Part shown: in pieces, positions 36,204 through 44,670 of the stretch
How the letters are laid out: each line of letters starts with the position of its first letter
How positions within the stretch are numbered: position 1 is the stretch's first letter
Assembly (NCBI GenBank): GCA_023284085.1
Contig: JAKVHY010000033.1
Location: 1-64,000, forward strand
Direction of reading: 5' to 3'
From: Shewanella benthica
Lineage (GTDB): Bacteria > Pseudomonadota > Gammaproteobacteria > Enterobacterales > Shewanellaceae
DNA length: 64,000 nt
Program-made: the position numbers and the translations under genes
Notes under the pieces: model-generated
The model's input: the letters and a program-made list of their open reading frames with translations, nothing else
Database searches by the model: none
What the model was told of the DNA's origin: nothing

Positions 36204-36734
36204 TTAGAGTGAGTAAAGAGTTGAGGCTTCATCCGCCAGAGCCGGAGTCCAGGCAAATGGAATAGGCCAAAGTCTTTGCTGAGTTTTATCGTATTCATCC
36301 CACAAGGTTTGATAACTAGTATTCACCGAAGGATGGGTTAAATCGGGGGCAAGCTCAGCCATAGGCCAGAGAACGAAGGCATTGGTTAAGATTTCAGCCC
36401 TTGGCAACTCAACAGGATCGAGCGTTACCTTGTCGCCATAGAGCAGAAGATCCAGATCCAATGTTCTGGGAGCAAACTTTTTAGCCCCCACCAGACGGCC
36501 ATTGTCTTGCTCGATCTTCTTAAACAAAGATACTAGTTCACCTATGCTCAAATCGGTATCGACGCCAACGACCATATTTAAAAAGTTGCTGCCTTTAAAG
36601 CCAACCGCTTCACTTTCATACACAGAGGAAAGCAAGAGTTTGCCAAAGTGATAGCTTAGGTCACTTAATCCAGACTTAAGGTAGCGCTCAGGCTCAATAT
36701 TACTGCCTAAGCTGATATAAACACGAAATGACAT
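36204..36734 (-). CDS. folK: 2-amino-4-hydroxy-6-hydroxymethyldihydropteridine pyrophosphokinase
   Basis: A 176-residue enzyme that pyrophosphorylates the pterin before dihydropteroate synthase acts in folate synthesis. Motifs: VYISLGSNIEPERYL at the N-terminus, FLNMVVGVDTDL, and the metal/ATP signature APRTLDLDLLLYGD. It lies directly after folB with the stop and start adjoining, so the two are co-translated and catalyse consecutive steps. Confidence 0.95.
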   Translation of the reverse strand: MSFRVYISLGSNIEPERYLKSGLSDLSYHFGKLLLSSVYESEAVGFKGSNFLNMVVGVDTDLSIGELVSLFKKIEQDNGRLVGAKKFAPRTLDLDLLLYGDKVTLDPVELPRAEILTNAFVLWPMAELAPDLTHPSVNTSYQTLWDEYDKTQQRLWPIPFAWTPALADEASTLYSL

Positions 36735-37088
36735 CTAACAATAACCCCGCTCAATCTCGACACCGACGGCTGCAACACTCGGCACGGCTCCAGGTTTCAT
36801 CACAGTCACCTTTACCCAAGGCACATCAAATTCATCCATTAAACAGGTAGCGATCATCTCGGCTACGGTTTCGATGAGTTCAATTGGCTTTTCGGTTATC
36901 AAGGCCGTTAATCGATTCGATACCGTCTCATAACACAAGGCATACTGATAATCATCGCTATCCGCAGCAGGCTTGTTATCCCAAGCCATATCCAGATCGA
37001 TCAACAAGTTCTGATGGATCTTCTTCTCCCACTCATAGATGCCGATAACAGTTTCTATTTTTAACTGTCTTATTAATACTCTGTCCAT
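36735..37088 (-). CDS. folB: Dihydroneopterin aldolase
   Basis: I place the start at the ATG at 37088, nine bases after GGAGAG, which gives a 117-residue protein beginning MDRVLIRQLKIETVIGIYEW as in E. coli. The open frame extends 35 codons further upstream, but that part lacks family similarity. The catalytic pocket residues lie in IGIYEWEKKIHQ (Glu) and VTVMKPGAVP (Lys). The enzyme makes 6-hydroxymethyl-dihydropterin and glycolaldehyde. It sits directly before folK and is divergent from plsY. Confidence 0.95.
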   Translation of the reverse strand: MDRVLIRQLKIETVIGIYEWEKKIHQNLLIDLDMAWDNKPAADSDDYQYALCYETVSNRLTALITEKPIELIETVAEMIATCLMDEFDVPWVKVTVMKPGAVPSVAAVGVEIERGYC

Positions 37089-37372
37089 GATCTCTCCAAA
37101 ACCAGACTCGTTCCTCATCGATGAGGGCTCATTTGCGCCCTTCGGCCCAAGAGGTCTGATAAGCGTTAACGGATAAAAAAGATATAATGCCAATCTTATC
37201 TATTAATTTGCTAAATGCCTCTTTCTAACGGTACAAATCCCAAGTAGGATAAGGCCCTGTAGAAGGATTTTACCTCTCAGGCAAAGCAGATAAAATAGAA
37301 AGTTGTGATTATGGCTTAGCACTGAAAAATATTGTGGCGCGATGATACCTTAAGACGGATAAGGAAACCAAT

Positions 37373-37981
37373 TTGACCCTAACAGTACTCACTCTGGTAA
37401 TGATATTGACCGCCTATCTGGCTGGCTCAATTTCCAGCGCCGTGCTCGTTTGCCAAATGCGTGGACTTCCCGATCCAAGAACAGAAGGCTCAGGCAATCC
37501 CGGGGCGACCAATGTCCTGCGCATAGGCGGAGCCAGCTCAGCTGCCATGGTGCTATTCTTTGACATGCTAAAAGGCGCCCTTCCCGCCTATCTCGCCTTC
37601 CGCATAGGGGTCGACCCGGTCTCTTTAGGCCTGATTGCTATCGCCGCCTGCGTTGGCCATATCTTCCCTATCTTCTTTAAATTTAAAGGCGGCAAAGGAG
37701 TCGCGACCGCATTCGGCGCTATGGCCCCCATTGGTCATGACTTAGCACTTTCTCTGATAGGCACATGGATCGTCATGGTATTAATCAGCCGCTACTCCTC
37801 ACTCGCCGCGATTATCACCGCCTTGCTTGCCCCCGCCTATACCTGGTATCTGGATGACAGATTTATCATCCCGGTTTCCATGCTCTCGGCATTAATAGTC
37901 ATCAGACACAAAGACAATATTAGCAGGCTGTTAAAGGGTGAAGAATCTAAGGTGTCACGCAAGAAGAAAGATAAAATCTAA
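37373..37981 (+). CDS. plsY: Acyl-phosphate:glycerol-3-phosphate acyltransferase
   Basis: A 202-residue, five-helix membrane acyltransferase for the first step of phospholipid synthesis. The three cytoplasmic motifs are present: GSGNPGATNVLRIGG, FKGGKGVATAFG, and a C-terminal IRHKDNISRLLKGEE. Start is TTG at 37373, with AAGGA eight bases upstream. It is divergent from folB, as is common in gammaproteobacteria. The basic tail (SRKKKDKI) is cytoplasmic. Confidence 0.95.
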   Translation: MTLTVLTLVMILTAYLAGSISSAVLVCQMRGLPDPRTEGSGNPGATNVLRIGGASSAAMVLFFDMLKGALPAYLAFRIGVDPVSLGLIAIAACVGHIFPIFFKFKGGKGVATAFGAMAPIGHDLALSLIGTWIVMVLISRYSSLAAIITALLAPAYTWYLDDRFIIPVSMLSALIVIRHKDNISRLLKGEESKVSRKKKDKI

Positions 37982-38013
37982 GTTCTAGCAAGCCTAAGCT
38001 AAACCTCCAAACA

Positions 38014-38055
38014 TAAAAAAACACCTGTTTGCATCTGCAAACCAGGTGTTTTTAT
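38014..38055 (+). terminator. Intrinsic terminator of plsY
   Basis: AAACACCTG and TTTGCA pair with TGCAAA and CAGGTGTTT, with one unpaired base in the stem, followed by a T-run. The left flank is A-rich and may also serve tsaD. Confidence 0.9.
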
Positions 38056-38056
38056 T

Positions 38057-38131
38057 ACTTGCCACTTCACACTTACAACTTATGACTCGTAGCTTAGAAC
38101 TTATCGCTTACAGCTTACAGCTCATCGCTCA
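38057..38131. repeat. Degenerate ACTTAGAACT/CTTACAGC repeat tract
   Basis: Short related 7- to 11-mers (CACTTACAACT, GCTTAGAACT, GCTTACAGCTTACAGC) repeat here. They match, in inverse orientation, the tract near 32914-33050. Confidence 0.65.
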
Positions 38132-38139
38132 CCCCTCTC

Positions 38140-39153
38140 CTATAGCGGAGGCAGCGAGTCTAGCGACCAGCGTGGCATACCTTTGACGCCTAAATCCTCG
38201 GTCTGACCCGCCTTCAGTCTCTGTAAACCGGCATAGGCAATCATGGCACCATTATCGGTACAGAACTCGCCTCTGGGATAGAAAACTTCTCCGCCTAAAT
38301 TTTGCATCATCTCGGCTAGCGTGGTGCGCAGGCGAGAGTTTGCACTCACTCCTCCAGCAATGACTAAGCGAGTATAACCGGTTTGTTTTAGTGCACGACG
38401 ACACTTAATAGAGAGAGTATCGACCACAGCTTCTTCGAATGCCAGGGCGATATTGGCACGGGTTTGCTCATCATCGGGCTCTTTGGCAATCGTATTTGCA
38501 GCAAAGGTCTTCAAACCAGAAAAACTGAAATTTAATCCTGGCTTATCCGTCATAGGACGAGGAAAACGGTAATGGCCAGTCTCACCTTTCTCAGCCAGCT
38601 TAGCTAACCTTGGCCCACCAGGGTAATCTAGCCCCATGAGTTTCGCGGTTTTATCGAATGCTTCACCCGCGGCATCGTCAACAGACTCGCCGAGCACTTC
38701 ATATTGTCCAATACCTTCAACGGCCACCATCATAGAGTGTCCGCCGGATACTAACAGCGCAAGAAAAGGAAACTCAGGCACATTATCCTCTAGCATAGGG
38801 GCTAAGAGATGACCTTCCATATGATGCACGCCAACGGCAGGCTTACCCCACGAATAGGCTAACGAGCGACCCACACAGGCACCCACTAATAAGGCGCCGA
38901 CCAGACCTGGGCCCGTGGTATAAGCAACCCCATCAATCTCATCCATAGTGCAGTTAGCATCGGCAAGTGCCTTCTTAATCAAGGGCACAACCTTTCTCAC
39001 ATGATCGCGAGATGCCAGTTCGGGTACAACCCCACCGTAATCGGCATGTAGCTTTACTTGGCTATATAATGTGTGAGATAACAAGCCTAGCTCGTCGTCA
39101 TAAACGGCTATTCCTGTTTCATCGCAAGATGTTTCAATACCTAAAACCCGCAT
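38140..39153 (-). CDS. tsaD: tRNA N6-adenosine threonylcarbamoyltransferase
   Basis: A 337-residue ASKHA-fold enzyme that adds threonylcarbamoyl to A37 of ANN-decoding tRNAs with TsaB, TsaC and TsaE. Signatures: MRVLGIETSCDETGIAVYD at the start, iron/zinc ligands in VGVHHMEGHLLAP, LVSGGHSM, and the late metal-site motif FCTDNGAMIAYAG. It is divergent from rpsU, the conserved arrangement in gammaproteobacteria. Confidence 0.97.
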   Translation of the reverse strand: MRVLGIETSCDETGIAVYDDELGLLSHTLYSQVKLHADYGGVVPELASRDHVRKVVPLIKKALADANCTMDEIDGVAYTTGPGLVGALLVGACVGRSLAYSWGKPAVGVHHMEGHLLAPMLEDNVPEFPFLALLVSGGHSMMVAVEGIGQYEVLGESVDDAAGEAFDKTAKLMGLDYPGGPRLAKLAEKGETGHYRFPRPMTDKPGLNFSFSGLKTFAANTIAKEPDDEQTRANIALAFEEAVVDTLSIKCRRALKQTGYTRLVIAGGVSANSRLRTTLAEMMQNLGGEVFYPRGEFCTDNGAMIAYAGLQRLKAGQTEDLGVKGMPRWSLDSLPPL

Positions 39154-39310
39154 CGTATCCCGTCAAAGTGTCATAAAAGGCTGCTAATTCTACCTGCTGT
39201 GCTTTAATTATACCAATAGACTTGTTGCTGATTTTCATCCTCCTGATAATTGTATCAATTACAGTGATCATCAGCGGGTACACGCGGAATATCCCGAACA
39301 TGACTTAGCC

Positions 39311-39360
39311 AAGATCTAAAATAGGATCGCAATGGTGAAAAGATCTAGAATATGATCGCG
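39311..39360. repeat. Direct repeat with four GATC sites upstream of rpsU
   Basis: AAGATCTAAAATAGGATCGC and AAGATCTAGAATATGATCGC lie 29 bases apart. GATC sites are at 39313, 39325, 39342 and 39354, giving spacings of 12, 17 and 12. They end nine bases before the -35 element. Confidence 0.85.
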
Positions 39361-39368
39361 GAATATGC

Positions 39369-39396
39369 TTTACAAACACGCTTAATTCGGTATAGA
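39369..39396 (+). promoter_or_regulatory. Sigma-70 promoter of the macromolecular synthesis operon
   Basis: TTTACA (39369-39374) and TATAGA (39391-39396) with a 16-base spacer, about 75 bases before rpsU. Confidence 0.65.
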
Positions 39397-39471
39397 ATTC
39401 CGCACCATTTTTAAATTAACTTGAGTCGAGAAATTGACTCTCTACAAACTACACCTAAGGGGTGATGGCGT

Positions 39472-39687
39472 ATGCCAATAATTAAAGTACGCGAAAATGA
39501 ACCGTTTGACGTAGCTCTACGTCGTTTTAAGCGCTCTTGTGAAAAAGCCGGTATCTTAGCTGATGTTCGCGCTCGTGAATTCTACGAGAAGCCAACGACT
39601 GCACGTAAGCGTGCTAAAGCCGCTGCAGTTAAGCGTCTTGCTAAGAAGCTTTCTCGCGAAAACGCTCGTCGCGTACGTTTATACTAA
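39472..39687 (+). CDS. rpsU: 30S ribosomal protein S21
   Basis: 71 residues, very basic, beginning MPIIKVRENEPFDVALRRFK and ending in the Arg/Lys-rich tail ENARRVRLY. It binds the 30S platform near the anti-Shine-Dalgarno and helps initiation. AAGGGGTGATG precedes the ATG. First gene of the rpsU-yqeY-dnaG-rpoD operon. Confidence 0.98.
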   Translation: MPIIKVRENEPFDVALRRFKRSCEKAGILADVRAREFYEKPTTARKRAKAAAVKRLAKKLSRENARRVRLY

Positions 39688-39693
39688 TCTATT

Positions 39694-40137
39694 ATGAGCC
39701 TAGTTGATCAGCTAAAAAGCCAAATGAAAGACGCCATGCGTGCCAAAGCTAAGGTACGCCTGGGGACTATCCGTATGGCACTAGCCGCCGTCAAACAGAT
39801 TGAAGTGGACACCCGCGAAACTCTAACTGACGACCAAGCTATAGCTGTCTTAACCAAAATGGTTAAACAGCGTCGCGATTCGATTACACAATATAGTGCA
39901 GCCGGACGTGACGAACTAGCAGCAATTGAAGCGGAAGAGATCAAGATTCTTGAAGTCTTCCTGCCTCAGCCTCTTACTGAAGAGGAAGTTGCCGTGCTAG
40001 TTGATGCAAGCATCGAAGAGATGGGCGCATCCTCCATGGCGGATATGGGCAAAGTAATGGGCGCATTAAAACCTAAAGTCTTAGGCAGAGCTGACATGGC
40101 GGCAATAGGCGCTATGATCAGAGCTAAACTTAAGTAA
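39694..40137 (+). CDS. GatB/YqeY domain protein
   Basis: A 147-residue helical cytoplasmic protein related to the tRNA-binding tail of the amidotransferase subunit GatB. Typical segments are MSLVDQLKSQMKDAMRAK, RLGTIRMALAAVKQIE and MGKVMGALKPKVLGRADMA. Its exact role is unknown; a link to tRNA is assumed. It starts six bases after rpsU and is absent from the E. coli operon, but is common between rpsU and dnaG in other gammaproteobacteria. Confidence 0.93.
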   Translation: MSLVDQLKSQMKDAMRAKAKVRLGTIRMALAAVKQIEVDTRETLTDDQAIAVLTKMVKQRRDSITQYSAAGRDELAAIEAEEIKILEVFLPQPLTEEEVAVLVDASIEEMGASSMADMGKVMGALKPKVLGRADMAAIGAMIRAKLK

Positions 40138-40157
40138 CTTAAGAATAATGCGTAAAT

Positions 40158-40184
40158 AAGCCGTGCTCTTGCGCGGCTTGTTTG
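40158..40184 (+). terminator. Attenuator-like hairpin between yqeY and dnaG
   Basis: AAGCCG-T-GC and GC-G-CGGCTT form a stem with a TCTT loop, followed by GTTTGTTTG. E. coli has a partial terminator (T1) between rpsU and dnaG that lowers primase output; this hairpin is well placed to do the same. Confidence 0.65.
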
Positions 40185-40244
40185 TTTGTACAGTTTCAGT
40201 TTTTCATTTCGCGCTAATAGCGAAAGGCGGCATTTACCAAACCA

Positions 40245-41972
40245 ATGGCGATACCTCGTGATTTTATCAATGAGCTAGTAGCTCGCATCGATATTGTCGA
40301 CTTAATCGACGTTAAGGTGCCCCTTAAAAAGGCGGGTAAAAACCACTCTGCCTGTTGTCCGTTTCATAGTGAAAAATCACCTTCTTTTACCGTCAGTAGA
40401 GATAAACAGTTCTACCATTGCTTCGGCTGTGGTGCCCATGGCAATGTCATCGACTTCGTCATGGAATACGACCGTCTCGATTTTATCGACGCGATAGAAG
40501 AGCTCGCTGGCCAACTGGGTCTCGAAGTGCCCAGAGAGCAAGGTACAGGTAAGAGACGCGATGAAGGATTGAGCCGCGACCTGTATCAATTGATGGAAGA
40601 AGCTAGCCGACACTTTCAGAGCCAACTTAGACAACATACAGACAAACAAAAAGTTCTCGATTATCTGGATCATCGAGGCCTATCCGAGAAAGTGATAGAA
40701 CATTTTAATATCGGATTTGCACCAGAGGGCTGGGATGGTTTACTCAGTCGCTACCGCCAGAATCAGGATTCCCAAGATAAACTACTTACCGCGGGAATGG
40801 TGATAGAAAACGATAATGGTAGACGTTACGACCGATTTCGCGACCGGTTAATGTTCCCTATTCGTGACAGACGAGGCCGGGTTATCGGCTTCGGCGGAAG
40901 AGTTTTAGGTGATGGTACTCCCAAATACTTGAATTCTCCGGAAACGCCCATATTTCATAAGGGCAATGAGCTGTACGGACTCTATGAGCTTAAACAGCGT
41001 CACAGAGATCCACAGCGAGTACTCATAGTCGAAGGCTATATGGACGTGGTCGCACTGGCACAGTTTGATGTCGACTATGCAGTCGCCTCTCTCGGTACAG
41101 CAACCACGGCAGAACAGTTTCAACTCCTGTTGCGTAGTGCCAAGGAGGTCATCTGTTGTTATGACGGTGACAGAGCCGGGGTAGAAGCCGCATGGCGTGC
41201 ATTAGAAACCGCATTGCCGCTGCTCAAACCCGGTAACCAAGTTAGATTTATGTTCCTGCCTCAAGGTGAAGATCCAGATACCATGGTACGCCAGGTAGGA
41301 AAAGAAGCATTCGAAAGTCAGATTGATGATGCTAAAGCACTCCCCGAGTTTCTTTTTGAGACTTTAGCCCAACGCCATGGCGCCGATAAAGGGACATTAG
41401 CTAAGCAAGCCATTAGTTTGATTGAGAAAGTACAAGACACCGTTCTACAGAGTTTACTGCTGGAAAATCTAGCCTATAAACTCGGAATGAACGGTGCCGA
41501 TGAGTTAAAAAGAAAGTTGGGTTTCAGCTCTAAACATCAGGGCCAAACTCTGCAGAATAAAGCGTTAAAAGGACGAGGAACCCCATTGCGACTAGCCATC
41601 GCACTGCTAGTACAACATCCTATGTTAGGTGAAGGACTGCCGATGCAGCCGGCACTGAAACACATCAAGATGGCCGGCGTAGATTTGCTGATCCACTTGC
41701 TAGACATTACTCGTAAACAAGTTAAAAACAGCGCACAACTACTTGAACAGTACAGGGATGCTCCACAATTAGGCACCCTAAAAAAACTGACCCAATGGGA
41801 CCATCAAGTGGCGGATGAAAACTTGCAGCAAGAGTTTAGAAAGACCCTGATCTGGCTCAATAATCAATATATTGAACAACGATATCAGGAATTGAGTCTA
41901 AAACAGAACCATACTAAAGAAGAAAGGATTCAGCTAAGCAAGCTGATTGCAGTCATACAAGGGCAAAGTTAA
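40245..41972 (+). CDS. dnaG: DNA primase
   Basis: A 575-residue primase that makes RNA primers at the replication fork. The N-terminal zinc ribbon has Cys38, His41, Cys59 and Cys62 (CCPFHSEKSPSF and YHCFGCGAHGN). The RNA-polymerase/TOPRIM core contains YDRFRDRLMFPIRD, VLIVEGYMDVVALAQ and CYDGDRAG. The C-terminal 150 residues are the helicase (DnaB) binding domain. Length is close to E. coli (581). Confidence 0.97.
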   Translation: MAIPRDFINELVARIDIVDLIDVKVPLKKAGKNHSACCPFHSEKSPSFTVSRDKQFYHCFGCGAHGNVIDFVMEYDRLDFIDAIEELAGQLGLEVPREQGTGKRRDEGLSRDLYQLMEEASRHFQSQLRQHTDKQKVLDYLDHRGLSEKVIEHFNIGFAPEGWDGLLSRYRQNQDSQDKLLTAGMVIENDNGRRYDRFRDRLMFPIRDRRGRVIGFGGRVLGDGTPKYLNSPETPIFHKGNELYGLYELKQRHRDPQRVLIVEGYMDVVALAQFDVDYAVASLGTATTAEQFQLLLRSAKEVICCYDGDRAGVEAAWRALETALPLLKPGNQVRFMFLPQGEDPDTMVRQVGKEAFESQIDDAKALPEFLFETLAQRHGADKGTLAKQAISLIEKVQDTVLQSLLLENLAYKLGMNGADELKRKLGFSSKHQGQTLQNKALKGRGTPLRLAIALLVQHPMLGEGLPMQPALKHIKMAGVDLLIHLLDITRKQVKNSAQLLEQYRDAPQLGTLKKLTQWDHQVADENLQQEFRKTLIWLNNQYIEQRYQELSLKQNHTKEERIQLSKLIAVIQGQS

Positions 41973-42100
41973 GACACTTTATGTCTTAAAACTAAGCACT
42001 TGGACTAGCACACGGAAGCGCACAAGGCTATAATGGACGATTTGCGTGGCGATAAATTATTGCCCGTCGTTTTAACCGATACCCAACTTGGATGATATCT

Positions 42101-43942
42101 ATGGAGCACACTCCTCAGTCGCAACTTAAACTGTTGCTAGCTAAAGGTAAAGAGCAAGGCTACTTAACCTATGCAGAAGTGAATGATCACTTGCCTGCTG
42201 ATATGGTCGATGCAGACCAGATCGAAGATATTGTCCAGATGATTAATGACATGGGTATTCGCGTCTATGAACAGGCGCCGGATGCTGATGAAATCATGAT
42301 GACAGAAGACAGCACAGATGATGATGCTGCAGAAGAAGCTGCCGCTGCACTTGCAACGGTAGAGGCCGAGCTTGGTCGTACAACAGATCCTGTCCGTATG
42401 TACATGCGTGAAATGGGGACTGTTGAACTTCTTACCCGTGAAGGCGAGATCGTTATCGCTAAACGTATCGAAGAAGGAATTTATACCGTTCAAGCATCGG
42501 TCGCCGAGTACCCTCCAGCGATTGCCGCGATCCTCGATCAGTTCGATCGCTATGAAGCCGAAGAAGTTCGTCTATCCGATATCATCTCAGGTTTTATCGA
42601 CCCTAATGCCGATGATATAGCCCCAACGGCCACTCACATTGGTTCAGATTTGTCACAAAGTGAGCTCGACAAAGATGACTCAAAGGGTGACTCAAAGGAT
42701 GATGAAGATGAAGAAGAGGAAGGTCCAAAAGGACCAGATCCTGAAGAATCTAAAGAACGCTTCACTCAGCTAAGAGAAGTACATGAGAATACGCTGAGGA
42801 TCATCGCAGACAAAGGTCGTGGCCATCCTGAAGCAACCGTTGCCCTGTTTGAGATTGGTGAATTATTTAAAGAATTCCGTCTCATGCCTAAGCAGTTCGA
42901 CCGCTTAGTCAAGAACATGCGTGCCACCATGGATAAGGTCCGTGTTCAAGAACGTTTGATCATGAAGCTCTGTGTCGAACAAGCTAAGATGCCTAAGAAA
43001 AACTTCGTTAAGGGCTATACCGCCGACGAAAGCAGCATAGCCTGGTTTGACGCCGAACTCGCCTCTAAGAAACCTTATGCTGAAGGTTTACGCATGATCG
43101 AGCCTGACGTTCGTCGTTGTCGCTTCAAGCTCGATATTATCGAGAAAGAAACCGGACTAGCGATTGCGTCTATCAAAGATATCAACCGTCGTATGTCGAT
43201 CGGTGAAGCTAAGGCTCGCCGCGCTAAGAAAGAGATGGTAGAAGCTAACTTACGTCTCGTTATCTCTATTGCGAAAAAATACACCAACCGTGGTCTGCAG
43301 TTCCTGGATCTTATTCAGGAAGGTAACATTGGCCTGATGAAGGCGGTTGATAAGTTCGAATATCGTCGTGGTTATAAGTTCTCAACCTACGCAACTTGGT
43401 GGATCCGTCAGGCGATCACTCGCTCTATTGCCGATCAGGCAAGAACGATCCGTATCCCGGTGCATATGATTGAGACAATCAACAAGCTGAACCGTATTTC
43501 TCGTCAGATGCTACAGGAAATGGGCCGTGAGCCTACTCCAGAAGAGCTGGCTGAGCGTATGCTGATGCCTGAAGATAAGATCCGTAAGGTGCTTAAGATT
43601 GCCAAAGAGCCTATCTCAATGGAAACACCTATCGGTGATGACGAAGATTCGCACTTAGGTGATTTCATCGAGGATACCACTCTCGAGCTACCTTTGGACT
43701 CAGCCACGGGCGAGAGCCTGAGAAACGCGACTCACGAAGTATTAGCAGGTCTAACGGCCCGTGAAGCTAAGGTGTTGCGTATGCGTTTCGGTATCGACAT
43801 GAACACTGACCATACCCTCGAAGAGGTTGGTAAGCAGTTCGACGTGACCCGTGAGCGTATTCGTCAGATTGAAGCTAAGGCGCTGCGTAAGCTACGTCAC
43901 CCTTCTCGCTCTGAGATCCTCAAGTCTTTCCTTGACGAGTAA
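42101..43942 (+). CDS. rpoD: RNA polymerase sigma factor RpoD (sigma-70)
   Basis: 613 residues from the ATG at 42101, which matches the E. coli start (MEHTPQSQLKLLLAKGKEQG). An ATG nine bases earlier lacks a ribosome-binding site. Region 1.1 is at the N-terminus, region 1.2 contains DPVRMYMREMGTVELLTREG, and a non-conserved region includes an acidic run (about 195-220). Region 2 has the -10-binding YKFSTYATWWIRQAITRSI. Region 4 has the -35-binding helix-turn-helix (VTRERIRQIEAKALRKLR). It is the housekeeping sigma factor and last gene of the operon. Confidence 0.98.
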   Translation: MEHTPQSQLKLLLAKGKEQGYLTYAEVNDHLPADMVDADQIEDIVQMINDMGIRVYEQAPDADEIMMTEDSTDDDAAEEAAAALATVEAELGRTTDPVRMYMREMGTVELLTREGEIVIAKRIEEGIYTVQASVAEYPPAIAAILDQFDRYEAEEVRLSDIISGFIDPNADDIAPTATHIGSDLSQSELDKDDSKGDSKDDEDEEEEGPKGPDPEESKERFTQLREVHENTLRIIADKGRGHPEATVALFEIGELFKEFRLMPKQFDRLVKNMRATMDKVRVQERLIMKLCVEQAKMPKKNFVKGYTADESSIAWFDAELASKKPYAEGLRMIEPDVRRCRFKLDIIEKETGLAIASIKDINRRMSIGEAKARRAKKEMVEANLRLVISIAKKYTNRGLQFLDLIQEGNIGLMKAVDKFEYRRGYKFSTYATWWIRQAITRSIADQARTIRIPVHMIETINKLNRISRQMLQEMGREPTPEELAERMLMPEDKIRKVLKIAKEPISMETPIGDDEDSHLGDFIEDTTLELPLDSATGESLRNATHEVLAGLTAREAKVLRMRFGIDMNTDHTLEEVGKQFDVTRERIRQIEAKALRKLRHPSRSEILKSFLDE

Positions 43943-43978
43943 GTCTACTCGCTAAGCATAAGCTCCTTGAGACTCGAA

Positions 43979-44010
43979 AGCCCTGCCATTTATTGGTGGG
44001 GCTTTTTATT
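43979..44010 (+). terminator. Intrinsic terminator of rpoD
   Basis: AGCCCTGCCA and TGGTGGGGCT form a stem with wobble pairs around TTTAT, followed by TTTTATTTT. Confidence 0.88.
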
Positions 44011-44356
44011 TTCCGCTCTCTCCTCCCCTCTCTCAAAAAACGCAGCATCCCCCCTTTCTTATACCGCTTGGTATAACTCATACCCAAATAATCCCCTCAC
44101 ACTAAAAGCAAAACAGAGGTTAAGTTCAAAAATTTGAAGTTGACGCTGAAGTTGAAGATAAAATTAAAGATTAAACTAAGAATTAAATCGACCGCTTCCC
44201 CCAAGATAGACGGGCAAAAAGTAAGCAGCTCAGAATCCCCACGGCTTCCCCACAAACTAACTGCCCATAAAAATAGCAGAAACAGATAAATCCCCCGCGG
44301 ATTGATTAACAGATAAGCAGTTGAATTCAAAGTTAGCATTTCTCTTCAAAACACAG

Positions 44357-44385
44357 GTGACAAGCGCATTTAAACCTCGTATACT
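44357..44385 (+). promoter_or_regulatory. Promoter of tRNA-Ile2
   Basis: GTGACA and TATACT are separated by 17 bases. A C/G-rich discriminator-like stretch (CTCGTCGC) follows, as at stringently controlled stable-RNA promoters. The tRNA begins 37 bases after the -10. Confidence 0.75.
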
Positions 44386-44421
44386 TCTCGTCGCTTCAGG
44401 TAGTGACGACTTCCTTTAGTA

Positions 44422-44498
44422 GGCCCCTTAGCTCAGCTGGTTAGAGCATACGACTCATAATCGTCAGGTCCACAGTTCAAGTCTGTGAGGGGCCACCA
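44422..44498 (+). tRNA. tRNA-Ile2 (anticodon CAU, lysidine type)
   Basis: A 77-base cloverleaf with encoded CCA. The acceptor stem pairs GGCCCCT with AGGGGCC, the D-arm is AGCTCAGCTGGTTAGAGC, the anticodon loop is CTCATAA, and the T-loop is TTCAAGT. CAU would read as Met, but the GGCCCC acceptor and the anticodon arm match E. coli ileX/ileY rather than elongator tRNA-Met. C34 would be changed to lysidine by TilS so that it reads AUA. Confidence 0.9.
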
Positions 44499-44507
44499 TT
44501 TCAAAAC

Positions 44508-44537
44508 AAAAAAGCCCATTGATAAGATGGGCTTTTT
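44508..44537 (+). terminator. Intrinsic terminator of the tRNA gene
   Basis: AAAAGCCCAT and ATGGGCTTTT around a 7-base loop, followed by TT. Confidence 0.92.
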
Positions 44538-44549
44538 TGTGTCTGTAAT

Positions 44550-44626
44550 TTAGAAGACCACTCATAATCGTCATCACCTCTTTGCAGTAAATCGAGCTAA
44601 CAGTTCGAGTCTGGGAGGGGCGGCCA
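44550..44626 (+). pseudogene. Degenerate tRNA-Ile2 copy
   Basis: From TTAGA onward this stretch follows the upstream tRNA: ACTCATAATCGTCA (anticodon arm) is identical, then about 26 unrelated bases, then CAGTTCGAGTCTGGGAGGGGCGGCCA, which is a diverged T-arm and acceptor 3' side. The 5' acceptor and D-arm are missing. It lies 52 bases past the intact tRNA and its terminator. Confidence 0.75.
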
Positions 44627-44670
44627 TTGTTAATCCCATTGCTGGACTTGGTTCATTACAGCTCCCTCAC

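Larger units (their letters stand above)
39154..39471. other. tsaD-rpsU divergent promoter region
   Basis: 318 bases with no gene. They hold an imperfect 28-bp-spaced direct repeat with four GATC sites (39311-39360), a sigma-70 promoter (39369-39396), and an untranslated leader of about 70 bases before rpsU. I see no clear LexA box, unlike the E. coli operon. Confidence 0.7.
43943..44421. other. rpoD-tRNA intergenic region
   Basis: After the rpoD terminator this stretch is AT-rich and of low complexity (GAAGTTGA/TAAAATTAAA-type runs at 44120-44190). An 80-codon minus-strand frame there looks like chance. The tRNA promoter closes the region. Confidence 0.6.

Noticed and set aside
39154..39471. 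LexA box upstream of rpsU as in E. coli
   Set aside because: I found no CTGT-N8-ACAG match in the region.
44097..44339. 80-codon minus-strand frame between rpoD and the tRNA
   Set aside because: Low-complexity AT-rich sequence, no ribosome-binding site, residue pattern (FNFIFNFSVNFKF) explained by nucleotide repeats.
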